Assembly: GCA_001931875.2 (NCBI GenBank)
Contig: MSJH02000410.1
Span: 1 to 20,844 of the forward strand
DNA from: Byssochlamys sp. IMV 00236
Taxonomy: Eukaryota; Ascomycota; Eurotiomycetes; Eurotiales; Thermoascaceae
Direction of reading: 5' to 3'
Length of the DNA: 20,844 nt
Below, one piece after another: positions 11,054-20,844 of this stretch (position 1 is its first letter; each line of letters opens with the position of its first letter). A program made the translations under genes and the position numbers. Below the pieces are notes generated by a model. That model searched no databases, was not told the DNA's origin, and saw only the letters and a list, made by a program, of their open reading frames with translations.

Positions 11054-11607
11054 GTTTAAGAAAAATATAAAGGGAGAAAAAAGAAAAAAGAAGAAATAAA
11101 AAATGCTGTTTGGTTATTGTTGGATACTCCAATCAACGCATTGCACACGTGACTATTTATGGAAACTGTCATCATTACAAATAAAGGAGAGAGAGAAAGA
11201 GAGGGGAAGAAGGGGAGAGAGTGTGCATAATGAAAGGTTTGTTTTGAATGGTAAATATCATGTATAGTATTGCATTATCTGAGTTATATGACTATATATG
11301 CTTCATCTATTATACACATCTTGATTGTATAAGAGTTGCTAGATAACCAACAAAAAGAAAAAAAGAAGGGAGAGGATGTAATTTTTTACATGTTCATTCT
11401 TTTACTTTTTCTTTTACTTTACGCAGTACAGTTTGTTCTTTACACATACATAGTTGTGAAACCGGTGACGTACCGATGCTGCCTTTCAATTCGTCACATC
11501 CTCCGCTTGATGAGAAAAGCCCACTTTGATAAAAAAAAAAAAAAGGACAGACGAAACAGTTTTCTTACTCCTTTTTTTATATATATTTTTTTTATACATA
11601 ATAGCAA
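11054..11607. promoter_or_regulatory. Divergent promoter region CDC34 / VMA1
   Basis: The 554 bp separate the CDC34 start (minus) from the VMA1 start (plus), so both promoters must lie here. On the CDC34 side are CCAATCA at 11129-11135 and CACGTGA at 11146-11152, ten bases apart. A purine-rich tract at about 11184-11221 (CT on the CDC34 strand) follows. TGACGT lies at 11466-11471. T-rich, TATA-like DNA at about 11570-11599 directly precedes the VMA1 ATG. An open frame at 11336-11617 is low-complexity and is not called. Confidence 0.6.
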
Positions 11608-13877
11608 ATGGTATTGACATCTCTTGCTCTTGTTACTGTCAACGTATTAACCTCGCATATGTAGGCTGGAGCACTTGAAAACGCAGAAAGAGACTTGCCC
11701 AGAATTAGAGACCACGAACGCGAATCAGACTTTGGTTCCATCTTTTCTGTTTCTGGACCAGGTAAAATTGTTATATTACAAATGAGCTCATCTCTAAACT
11801 TGTAACAGTTGTTGTTGCGGAGAATATGCATGGTTCAGCCATGTATGAATTGGTAATGTCCTCTCTTCCATTTCTTTCTCTCTTTCTTATCTTTTTCATA
11901 GGTTCGTGTCGGACACACTGAACTGGTTGGTGAAGTCATCCGTATTGATGGAGATAAAGCAACGATTCAAGTTTACGAAGAAACTGGTAAGAGAAATAAT
12001 GGTGTTTCAGAATATAAACTAACACATTTCCAAAAAAGGTGGTTTGACCGTAGGTGATCCCGTCTTGAGATCCGGTAAGCCTTTATCTGTCGAACTCGGT
12101 CCTGGTAACGTACTTTATTGCATCTATTTAGTATATATACTGATGATCATCCCATAGGCCTTATGTCAAACATTTATGATGGTATTCAGCGACCGCTCAA
12201 GGTAAAACAATAATAATAGTAAACAAATATGTAAATGCTTACCTCTCTCTTTATTAAAAGGCTATTCATGAAGTTTCCCAAAGTATTTATATTCCCCGTG
12301 GTATCTCTACTCCTGCCCTTGATAAATCCTTTGGTTGGGACTTTGAACCTCTTAACTTTCAAGTATGCAAAATAAGAAAGAGACTGTTTACATGACTAAA
12401 AAATATATAGGTCGGTGACCATATTACAGGTGGTGATATCTATGGTAGAGTCTATGAAAACTCTCTTGTCTCTATTCACAACATCATGTTGCCTCCTAAA
12501 TCTCGCGGTACGATCACTTATATTGCTCCCAAGGGACAATACACTGTAGACGATGTCGTTCTTGAAACTGAATTTGAAGGAGAGACCACAAAGCATACCA
12601 TGAGACAACTCTGGCCTGTCCGTTCACCTCGTCCTGTTGCTGAAAAGTTAACGGCCAACCATCCCTTGTTAACCGGTCAACGTGTTTTGGATGCCTTATT
12701 CCCATGTGTCCAAGGCGGTACAACTGCCATTCCTGGTGCCTTTGGCTGTGGCAAGACTGTCATTTCTCAATCTCTGTCTAAATACTCCAATTCAGACATT
12801 ATCATCTACGTTGGATGGTAAATAATACATATATACACAAATGACCTGTCTAATTCTTTGTATAGTGGTGAAAGAGGTAATGAAATGGCTGAAGTACTCA
12901 TGGATTTCCCTGAACTTTCCATCGAAGTGGAAGGCCGTAAAGAATCTATCATGAAGCGTACCACCTTGGTTGCCAATACCTCCAACATGCCTGTCGCTGC
13001 TCGTGAAGCTTCCATTTATACCGGTATTACCCTTTCTGAATACTTCCGTGACATGGGTAAGAATGTTGCCATGATGGCTGATTCTACCTCTCGTTGGGCC
13101 GAAGCTCTTCGTGAAATTTCTGGTCGTTTAGCAGAAATGCCTGCCGATTCCGGTTACCCTGCTTACCTTGGTGCTCGTCTTGCCTCCTTTTATGAACGTG
13201 CCGGTCGTGCCACTTGTCTTGGTAATCCTTCTCGTGAGGGCAGTGTCACCGTTGTCGGTGCTGTTTCTCCTCCTGGTGGTGACTTTTCTGATCCTGTCAC
13301 AGCCTCCACTCTTGGTATTGTCCAAGTCTTTTGGGGTCTTGATAAAAAATTGGCTCAACGTAAGCACTTCCCATCTGTCAACTGGAACTTGTCTTATTCC
13401 AAGTACATCAAGGTCTTGGAACCTTATTATGAAAAGCATGACCCTGAATACATCAGTCTTCGTGACAAGTGTAAGGAAATTCTTCAAATGGAAGAAAATC
13501 TCTCTGAAATTGTACAATTGGTTGGCAAGTCTGGTCTTAATGAAACCGACAAGATTACGTTGGAAATTGCTCAGATCATCAAGGATGACTTCCTTCAGCA
13601 AAACGGTTATAGTAACTATGATCGTTATTGTCCCTTCTTCAAGACGACTTGGATGCTTCGTAACATGATTGGTTTTTATGAACGTGCTACTCATGCAGTT
13701 GAAGCTTCAAACAACCAAATCACTTGGGCCAAAATTCGTGACTCCATGGGTGATATCTTGTACAAGTTATCCTCAATGAAGTTTGAAGACCCTGCAGAAG
13801 GTGAAAGCGTCTTGGTTGAAAAGTATACCGCTCTTTATAAGGAAATTGAAACCAAATTCAGTGACCTCGAAGCTTAA
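11608..13877 (+). CDS. VMA1: V-type H+-ATPase catalytic subunit A, 619 aa, 9 exons, no intein
   Basis: Catalytic ATP-hydrolysing subunit of the V1 sector, which drives proton pumping into vacuoles and endosomes. Exons: 11608-11610, 11665-11761, 11809-11852, 11902-11986, 12039-12104, 12158-12201, 12261-12362, 12411-12817, 12866-13877. The join gives [11 protein letters not shown] at the start and DLEA at the end; about 617 residues is normal for the family. The P-loop GAFGCGKT is at about 256-263, and [12 protein letters not shown] and [12 protein letters not shown] are intact. Exon 1 holds only the start codon. Intron 8 splits the Cys283 codon (TG/T) in YVG-CGERG, the position where the self-splicing intein sits in Saccharomyces VMA1; here there is no intein, only a 48-nt intron. 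The long last exon uses a strongly biased codon set, which suggests high expression. Confidence 0.97.
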
Positions 13878-14186
13878 TTTACACCCATTTCAAATACATA
13901 AACACACACCCACTCACACACCCACTCACTCACTGTCTCGTCTCTCTCTCTCACACACACGTACAAAATGTATTTTATATATATATAAAAAAAGTGATTT
14001 TTTTGTTTTATTTTTTGTTCCTTTTTTTTATTTTCTTTTTTCTTTCCTTCTTTCTTTTTTTTTTTCTTTCTCCCCTGTGTGTGTGCGTTTGTGTCTGCGT
14101 GCGTTTATAAATAAAAGAAGAAAAAAAAAAAAAGAGAAAGACATCATCTTAAGTACGCACATTCATAAAGTCAGATTGCTCTCTTG
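13878..14186. other. VMA1 3' end and CHD-gene promoter, low complexity
   Basis: The 309 bp between two tandem genes begin with CA/CT-rich simple sequence (about 13895-13965), then long T and TC runs (about 13998-14075), a GT-rich patch and AATAAA at 14109-14114, a possible VMA1 poly(A) signal. The pyrimidine tract lies 110-190 nt upstream of the next start codon and may also be a promoter element for the remodeller gene. Confidence 0.5.
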
Positions 14187-17100
14187 ATGACACAGCGACA
14201 ACAAGATTCTTACTTTCAACAAGAAGAATTGCTCAACAGCTTCTTGAGCAATAACAATAACACCAGTAGTGGAAATTATAATAATAGTAACGATATCGCT
14301 GCGTCATTATACATTAATACACAACTTGGTACAGACAATGGATATTTTGATAACAGCCCACAATATCCAACTCATTTTATGTCTCAACAAGGAGGATTCA
14401 TTGATTTGTTGAATACTAATCCTGCTGCTACGGCATATTCAATTCAAGGACAGCAACAATACAATCAAAGAATGGATCCATACTATCGACAGTATTTGAT
14501 AGAACAAAGAAAGCAACAGGAACTGTTATTACTTCAACAAAAGCATCAACAACAACAACAGCAACAACAGCAATATTATCGTCAACAACAACAACAACAA
14601 CAAATCATGTTTTTACAACAACCAGCAGCGCCCATGACTACTACTACTACTGCCAGTTCTTCTTCTTCTAAAAGAGCAAGCCATAGAAAAAAGAAATCGA
14701 TCAAGTATGAAGAAGATTCAGAAGACGAAGATATGGAAGAAATCATGCAGCAAGATGACGAAGAAGACGAAGATAGTGATTACGATTCACCATCGACTAA
14801 ATCGGCCAATAAACAAGCCACAGAAACCCCTACAGTGATGATTCCAATGGGAACAAGGACGTTTGAAAAGATTTTGGACTACAGAATGAATGAAACTACG
14901 CACCAGCCTGAACTATTGGTGAAATATAAGGTATGCATTCAGGGGGGATGATTATATGCATTATTAAAAAAAAACCTATAGTTTTCTAGTTATCATCATG
15001 CAGAATGGGTCCCCAAAGAAAAGATCGAAAGAGAGCATTTGGGTAAACATCGAGTAAAGAAGTTTTTGACAAAGTGGCACCAAGATGGACAAAGGGGGGA
15101 AGATTTTTCGGAGCATCTAAAGATTGATCGTATTATTGATGAGGGTGAATTGAGAGATGCCGTCACGGGTGAACCCAAGATCTATTATCTTGTCAAATGG
15201 AAAGGATTGTTTTATGATGCATCGACATGGGAAAGTGAAGACGATGTACAAAAGGTAAAATGAAAAATAAAGAATAACTAAAGACTTACAAAATAAAGAT
15301 GGATGAAAACAAAATATATGAATATCAACGCAATCGAGTGATACCTCCAGAAAAAGCATCTAATCCACCTAGACGTCCTGATTATACTCAATTTGTAAAA
15401 TACGAAACAAGCATAAAATACAAGTTTGGCAATGAACTGCGTCCATATCAATTAGAAGGCTTGAATTGGTTGAGATTCTGCTACTACAACTACCGTTCTT
15501 GCATACTGGCAGATGAAATGGGTCTCGGCAAAACGGTTCAATCAGTTGCTTTCTTGAATGATCTTTATTATCAGTTGAATGTGAGAGGCCCATTCTTGAT
15601 CATTGCGCCTTTATCAAGTAAGTTATGAAATCAAGCCCTAAGAAAGGGAAAAATTAACACATTTCTTTTAGCTGTGCCTCACTGGGAAAGGGCGTTTAAG
15701 GCATGGACTGACTTAAATGTCATTGATTATCGCGGGAATACCCTATCTCGAAACCTGTTGGTGGAGACCGAATTCTATTTCAAGGACATCCAAAGCAAAC
15801 CTATACCCGATAGATACAAGTTTGATGTTCTTATTACAACTTATGAGATGGTATGTCTATTTAATCATCCATACAACATAATTAAAACAGCATTTGATAG
15901 GCATCTGCAGGCGCTGCTCATCTCAAAGACATTCCGTGGAAATGTGCTGTGTTTGACGAAGCTCACAGATTAAAGAACAAGCAATCAAAAGTAGGAGAAG
16001 TCCTAAAGACGTTTTATATTGAACATAAAATACTGCTGACAGGCACGCCACTTCAAAACAATCTGGATGAACTCTACAGTTTGCTCAACTTTATGCAGCC
16101 AGAAATATTCAATGACGAACGCGCTTTCTTTGCAGAGTATGGTAAACTACAGACCGCTGCTGAAGTCGAAAAGCTCCAGGCACTGTTAAAGCCAATTATG
16201 CTCAGACGTTTCAAGGAAGACGTTGAAAAGACAATTCCCGTAAAAGAAGAAACGGTGATTGAAGTTGAATTGACAAACCCTCAAAAGAAATGGTATCGCG
16301 CTATATTGGAAAAGAACTTTAGTTTCTTAAAGAAAGGAACAAAATGTAAGGACGCACAGGCATGTTTTGAAATAGATGTAGACTTATTGTTTTGTAGCTA
16401 ATAAGGAAATGCCACAACTACGAAACATCATGATGCAACTTCGAAAGTGCTGTATCCATCCTTATTTATTAGAAGGCGCTGAAGAAGTCATCATAAAAGA
16501 TTCTGGTGCAGTGACTCCTTTTGATCAATTTAATTGCTTGGTCCAATCTTCGGGAAAACTGGTGTTGATTGATAAGCTATTACGTAAATTGTTTGAGGGA
16601 AATCACAAAGTGTTGATTTTCTCTCAATTCACAAGGTAAGGAAATTATGATTTTAATGGTAAAGCTGACATTTTTCTTCTGTCATAGCTGCTTAGACATT
16701 TTATCTGATTACCTCAGAGGAAGACAGTATCCTCATGAACGCATTGATGGAAGTATTCCAAGTGAACAAAGACAAGCTTCTATTGATAGATTCTCAACTT
16801 TGCCTATTACCGAATCTTTCGTATTCTTGTTATGTACAAGAGCTGGTGGTGTTGGTATTAACTTGACGGTAAGTTAAAGAACCTTCCAAAAAAAAAAATG
16901 ACCTAATATCAACTCTTTTCCATAGGCTGCAGACACTTGTATCATATTTGACAGTGACTGGAATCCTCAAAACGACTTACAAGCACAAGCACGCTGTCAT
17001 CGTATTGGCCAAACAAAGCCTGTCCAAGTATACCGCCTGATCTGTAGAAACACCTATGAGAAAGATATGTTTGACCGCGCAGGCATGAAGCTTGGATTAG

Positions 17101-19826
17101 ATAAGGCTGTCATGCAAAGAATGAATTCCTCCAAGGATGAAGAAGTCGCTGCCACTTCTTCTGTATCCAAGAACGAACTTAGCAAAAAAGAAATTGAAGA
17201 TTTGTTAAAGAAGGGTGCCTATGGTGCAGTGATGGATGATGAAGAAAGTGCACAATTCTGTGAAGAGGATATTGATCAAATCCTCGAGAGACGCACGACG
17301 GTGATTCGCCACGAAGGTAATGAGAAGGGATCCATTTTTTCGAAAGCAACCTTTTCTTCATCTGCCGAAGGCCAAGATGTTGAACTGGACGACCCTGACT
17401 TTTGGGAGAAGTGGGCTGCCAAGGCTAATCTGGACGTGACAGAGGTTCAAGATGAAAATGATTTAATTGTCTACGAACCACGAAAGCGTAGACAAGTACA
17501 ACGATTCGGTGCACGACAGGATGATGCCTACTCGGATAATGACAATGCTGATGACTCTGACGCGTATGAAGATGAGAGTGAAAAATCAAGAAAACGTGAT
17601 ACTATTCGCCCTTGGACGCTATCTGAAAAGACAAAGTACGAACGCAAGTTGATGATCTATGGCTATGGACCATGGAAGCAGATGCAGGCTCATTTTCCTC
17701 GTCGCTCTGAAAAAGATCTGAAGGCTGCTACGCGTTCATTGATGCGCAAGGTGCTACCTCAAATTGAAGGCAACAGTGAAGAAGATAAAAAGTTGGTTGA
17801 GGATATCGAAATGATTTTGGAAAATGATGCAGAGGATGAAATACGCGGTGATCATACGGTTCCTTATAAAGGCGCTACCAAGAAGCAGATTGCTGAATTT
17901 AGGTCGTTCTTGATTCAGGCACCTCCTGAATACATTGAACATATTGAAAGAAAGGGTCGTAACTTCTTGCTAAGAATCCAAATGCTTCACATGGTTCGGG
18001 ACAGGATTGTACCAAAGGGTTGGGAAGAGGCTAAACAGCTACCGATTCCAAAAGTGAGCGGATCTTTGCCTTGTGACTGGTGGGGAGAAGCAGAAGACCG
18101 TGATCTACTATTAGGCATATGTAAACATGGTTATCAACAGTATCTAACAATGCGTAAAGACAAGGAGTTTTGCTTTTATGGAAAAAGATACGATGACAGT
18201 AAAGCTGGAACGCTTCAAGAAGATGATGATGACGCAGGAGCCGAGAAACAACAGCAGGATGATGTATCTGACATCAGCTCAGAAGATGCCACTGTCTATG
18301 TGTGGCCCTCCAAAGCAGACATTGGTATGCGTCTTCGTCGTATCATTGCAGCCTTTTTACGAGAGCAAGGTGTTGAGAACAAGAAGCGCAGAGGCGGCCC
18401 CACTGCTGGGAATGGCCGATCAACTCGTCAACGAGGCGATTCATCCAATCGATGGCAAAAGAAGAGCAGAAGTGACTTTTTACGAACCATTCTATCCTTT
18501 GGTGTTGAAACAGTTCATGGCGATCCTAATATTCGCTGGGATCGATTTAGAGAATTATCTGGATTAGACAAAAAGACGGATGCTGCGTTAGATGTGTATT
18601 ATTACAAGTTCATTAGTGCGTGCAAGGAGATTATGAAAAGACAACAAAAGCCTTCGTCAACAGAAGATGATGAACAGCAAAGTCGAGAGTCAAGTGAAGA
18701 GCCTGCAACTACAGGTGCAGAGGAAACAGATCAGCTGGTTGAAACCATTCCTTATGATAAAGCAAGAAGAGCCTTAAAACGTGTTGATCAAATGAAGCGA
18801 ATTCGTGAGCATGTTATTGTAGCTCCTGACTTGGATGAAGCTTTGCTAAGGGCAAGAAAGACTTCAGGCCTGCCAACGTAAGTAGCCCCTTATTCTTAAA
18901 TTTACTTTTATTAATACAAAGCTAGATGGTGGGAGGTGCCCTTACATGATAAAGCATTATTACAGGGTATCTGTAAGCATGGTATCGGACGACATGATCT
19001 CATGATTAGCGACCCTGAATTACCATTTCATAAGATTGTGCAGCAATATAATGAAAACAAAGACGCAGCGGAATCGAACCCAGAGACAACTGCAGAGATA
19101 TTGACACGCATTACTTGGCCAAAGGATTTAGTAATCGCAAGACGTATTGAGGCACTTTGTGAGCTTATTCTTAGACCAAGACCTCCACCAAAGAGACCAG
19201 CAGCATCACGTAATCGAAAGCGGAAATCTCCTGAGGAAAGCGCGATTCCTAGCACAACTAGCAGTAACGCACCTGCAGCGGCGATGAACGATGCAGTAAC
19301 TCCTGCAGCCGCTGCTTCATCAAGTCATCCATCACCATCTATTTATATGAATCCCAGCTACATGCAAGAAACTCCAGAAATGGCAGCAGCACGAGCCGCA
19401 TTTTTGGCAGGAAGAAAGCCTTTGAGTGATGTAGAAACTGATTCAGATGAAGAAGAAGAAGAGGAAGAAGGAGAAGATACTGAGGATACGGAACAATATG
19501 TGGCAACAAAACGACCACGCTATGATCAACCACCACAACAATCACGTCCTCTTACTAAACCTTTAAAATCTCAACAACAGGCGTACAGATACAATCAATA
19601 CTCATTACCTTCATATAACAATAACAGATACTACACAAACATGACACTCTCTAGACCGTCTACGCATATGGATGCTTCATCGTCAACCACCACCAGCACC
19701 TCTAATACGGTAAATGATGAAGACGACGAAATGGAAGAAGGTGAGATTGCTTCTTCTGATGAAGAAATCGTGCACCATTATGGCAACACCCACATGGGAA
19801 TACCCCCTCATTTACGCCATTATTAA
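14187..19826 (+). CDS. CHD-family chromatin remodeller, CHD6-9/Kismet-like, 1743 aa, 9 exons
   Basis: ATP-driven nucleosome remodeller. Exons: 14187-14930, 14982-15254, 15299-15617, 15672-15850, 15901-16345, 16398-16635, 16688-16868, 16926-18877, 18926-19826. The N-terminus is Gln/Asn-rich with polyQ at about 121-139, then acidic. Two chromodomains lie at about 225-285 and 289-345. The SNF2 core has DEMGLGKT (411-418), DEAH (524-527), TGTPLQNN, and RCHRIGQ (816-822). [10 protein letters not shown] followed by [17 protein letters not shown] and [10 protein letters not shown]...GSIFSKA...[11 protein letters not shown] matches the CHD7/CHD8 subfamily rather than CHD1 or Mi-2. A SANT-like segment starts near 1019 ([22 protein letters not shown]). 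A WW...LLLGICKHG unit near 1176 recurs near 1445. The C-terminus has acidic and Pro-rich runs. No BRK domain was seen; it is shorter than human CHD7/8. The intron 4 acceptor at 15900 and the intron 8 acceptor at 18925 were chosen by frame. The start is ATG 14187; the TTG before it is not used. Confidence 0.92.
14547..14603 (+). repeat. CAA/CAG repeat coding polyglutamine
   Basis: A run of CAA with a few CAG codons inside exon 1 of the remodeller gene codes for nine Gln, then Tyr-Tyr-Arg, then seven Gln. Mixed CAA/CAG codons make it less prone to slippage than pure CAG. It belongs to the disordered N-terminal region. Confidence 0.9.
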
Positions 19827-20471
19827 AAACTGTATGTTCAATCCCTACATCTCTTTCATTACGTACAATATGGCCCAGTGGATATTTATATATTCTTTTA
19901 ATACAACATGAAAATAAACTAAAAAAGTATCAACAGCTTTGCAGTTACATATATGTTAAAAACCATCCATACACAATGTTTCATATTACTGTGATTCTTT
20001 TTTTAAGAAACATGGAAATAATTCAAAATCATATTTTCTGTTGACTTTGCGATGTTTGTGTTGTTCCCGTTGTAAAAGTAGTAGGTCTCTACTTTTCTTT
20101 TATTGAAAAAAGAAGAGAGAAAGTATTTTTAATAATCCTTAATGATTGAAACTTTACAAGCTTTGGCAATCAAAATGACTTGTAAGCTCCTTCAGATGAA
20201 TGTTTATGGCTTATTGTCTGAGCAACGCTTTATATACCATACTAAGTCCCTGAATAGTTATTCAGAGAAGGTAACTTTAACAATATGTAGCAATATGATT
20301 TTCATTCAAAAACAATTTTGAATAGTTAAAAGTTCATCATGCCTTACAACTTGTTCTGAAATTAACAAATGTCACATGACATGGAGAAAACTATTTCCAA
20401 CCAATCATATAACATACACGTGATTAAAATTTATAAATAAATTAATATTTTCAATCAATAAAAATAAGTGA
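19827..20471. other. 3' flank of remodeller gene and upstream flank of tRNA-Arg
   Basis: AATAAA at 19913-19918, 87 nt past the remodeller stop, is the likely poly(A) signal. A perfect 8-bp inverted repeat with a 7-nt loop (AAAAGTAG 20074-20081, CTACTTTT 20089-20096) follows. No coding frame stands out. The last 70 bp hold CCAATCA and CACGTGA boxes before the tRNA gene, listed separately. Confidence 0.5.
20401..20423 (+). promoter_or_regulatory. CCAATCA + CACGTGA pair upstream of tRNA-Arg
   Basis: CCAATCA at 20401-20407 is followed nine bases later by CACGTGA at 20417-20423. The E-box ends 48 nt before the tRNA gene, exactly as for the tRNA-Glu gene. A TATA-like AATTAATATT at 20440-20449 lies at -32 to -23, again the same place as in the Glu gene. 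A variant TCACATG lies at 20372-20378. Function in RNA polymerase III transcription is inferred. Confidence 0.5.
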
Positions 20472-20544
20472 GGGGCTATGGCCCAATGGATAAGGCGTCT
20501 GACTACGAATCAGGAGATTCCAGGTTCGACCCCTGGTAGCCTCA
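20472..20544 (+). tRNA. tRNA-Arg (anticodon ACG)
   Basis: An intronless cloverleaf of 73 nt. The acceptor arms GGGGCTA and TAGCCTC pair with one wobble. The anticodon loop CTACGAA has anticodon ACG at 20505-20507; A34 would be edited to inosine to read CGU, CGC and CGA. The T arm is CCAGG-TTCGACC-CCTGG, and the discriminator is A20544. A TTTCTTTTT run at 20549-20557 is the likely RNA polymerase III stop. Confidence 0.97.
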
Positions 20545-20844
20545 CACATTTCTTTTTGGATTCCTTCTGTTGGAGTTTAATTTGAACCACAGAGCTCTCT
20601 CTTTTGACATATGCATTGGTGGCAAATATTGTAATGTAGCGAACCAATTCAACAAAATTACACTATATCAAGTGATATTGATACCCTTTTTGGTATCTTG
20701 TACTCTGCATGTCTTATGCAAGTTTTTATGATTTATGATTTATGAATTTATCATTTATCATTTATTATTTTATTATTTATTATTTATCATTTATCATTTA
20801 TTTTATATTGCATATTTACTTATCCAAATAGTATAAATATCCCC
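20545..20844. other. Right flank, AT-rich, no gene supported
   Basis: After the tRNA terminator the sequence is AT-rich with no plausible coding frame. A perfect 6-bp inverted repeat with a T-rich loop (GATACC 20680-20685, GGTATC 20692-20697) and a heptamer array are the only structures seen before the window ends. Confidence 0.5.
20726..20803. repeat. ATTTAT(G/C/T) heptamer-like tandem array
   Basis: About ten imperfect copies of a 7-bp unit occur in series: first ATTTATG, then ATTTATC and ATTTATT forms, then ATTTATC again. The period slips in the middle. It looks like a degenerate minisatellite built on AT-rich DNA. Confidence 0.8.

Noticed and set aside
11336..11617. 93-residue frame running up to the VMA1 start
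   Set aside because: Dominated by Phe/Leu/Lys runs from poly-T and poly-A tracts; it covers the VMA1 promoter and the first exon.
12818..12865. Possible VMA1 intein at the YVG-Cys site
   Set aside because: Only 48 nt with GT-AG borders lie between the codons, far too short for an intein.
13128..13694. 188-residue open frame antisense to the last VMA1 exon
   Set aside because: VMA1 uses a strongly biased codon set that leaves the opposite strand free of stops. The translation is Thr/Val/Ile-rich without a domain. A plus-strand shadow frame at 13168-13668 has the same cause.
13783..14187. 134-residue frame from the VMA1 end into the gap
   Set aside because: Out of frame with VMA1 and then low-complexity His/Thr/Ser/Phe from CA and T runs.

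Overview
The window is nuclear DNA of a fungus. The genes are AT-rich and interrupted by many very short introns (about 44-95 nt). Intergenic DNA carries long poly-A/T and GA/CT tracts, and the gene content is that of ordinary eukaryotic housekeeping genes. The proteins resemble early-diverging fungi, most likely Mucoromycota (Mucorales). The strongest hint is a CHD7/8-type (Kismet-like) remodeller, a subfamily not found in the familiar ascomycete yeasts. No plasmid, virus, CRISPR array or intact transposon was seen.

Layout from left to right: tRNA-Glu(UUC) (+); about 1.8 kb of AT-rich DNA without a supportable gene; a membrane-type casein kinase I of the YCK/CK1-gamma class (-); UDP-glucose 4-epimerase with a long N-terminal extension (-); a broken coding relic (+) in a 1.8 kb gap; a short Sec31-like COPII coat protein (-); the ubiquitin-conjugating enzyme Cdc34 (-, 11 exons); a 554-bp divergent promoter; V-ATPase catalytic subunit A (+, 9 exons); a 1743-residue double-chromodomain SNF2 remodeller (+, 9 exons); tRNA-Arg(ACG) (+). 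I rebuilt all exon chains by hand. Every chain keeps one open frame across its joins and ends at a stop, but none has transcript support.

The genes do not form a pathway. They cover secretion (Sec31, V-ATPase, YCK kinase), galactose/cell-wall sugar metabolism (epimerase), cell-cycle ubiquitylation (Cdc34) and chromatin (CHD). I found no convincing unknown multi-gene system. The most interesting signals are: a CACGTGA box exactly 48 nt upstream of both tRNA genes; a 10-nt and a 21-nt micro-exon in CDC34; a spliceosomal intron in VMA1 that cuts the same cysteine codon at which the yeast VMA1 intein is inserted; a VMA1 first coding exon holding only the ATG; a Sec31 that stops before the Pro-rich and C-terminal regions; a GC-AG intron in the epimerase gene; and the relic at 5951-6331.
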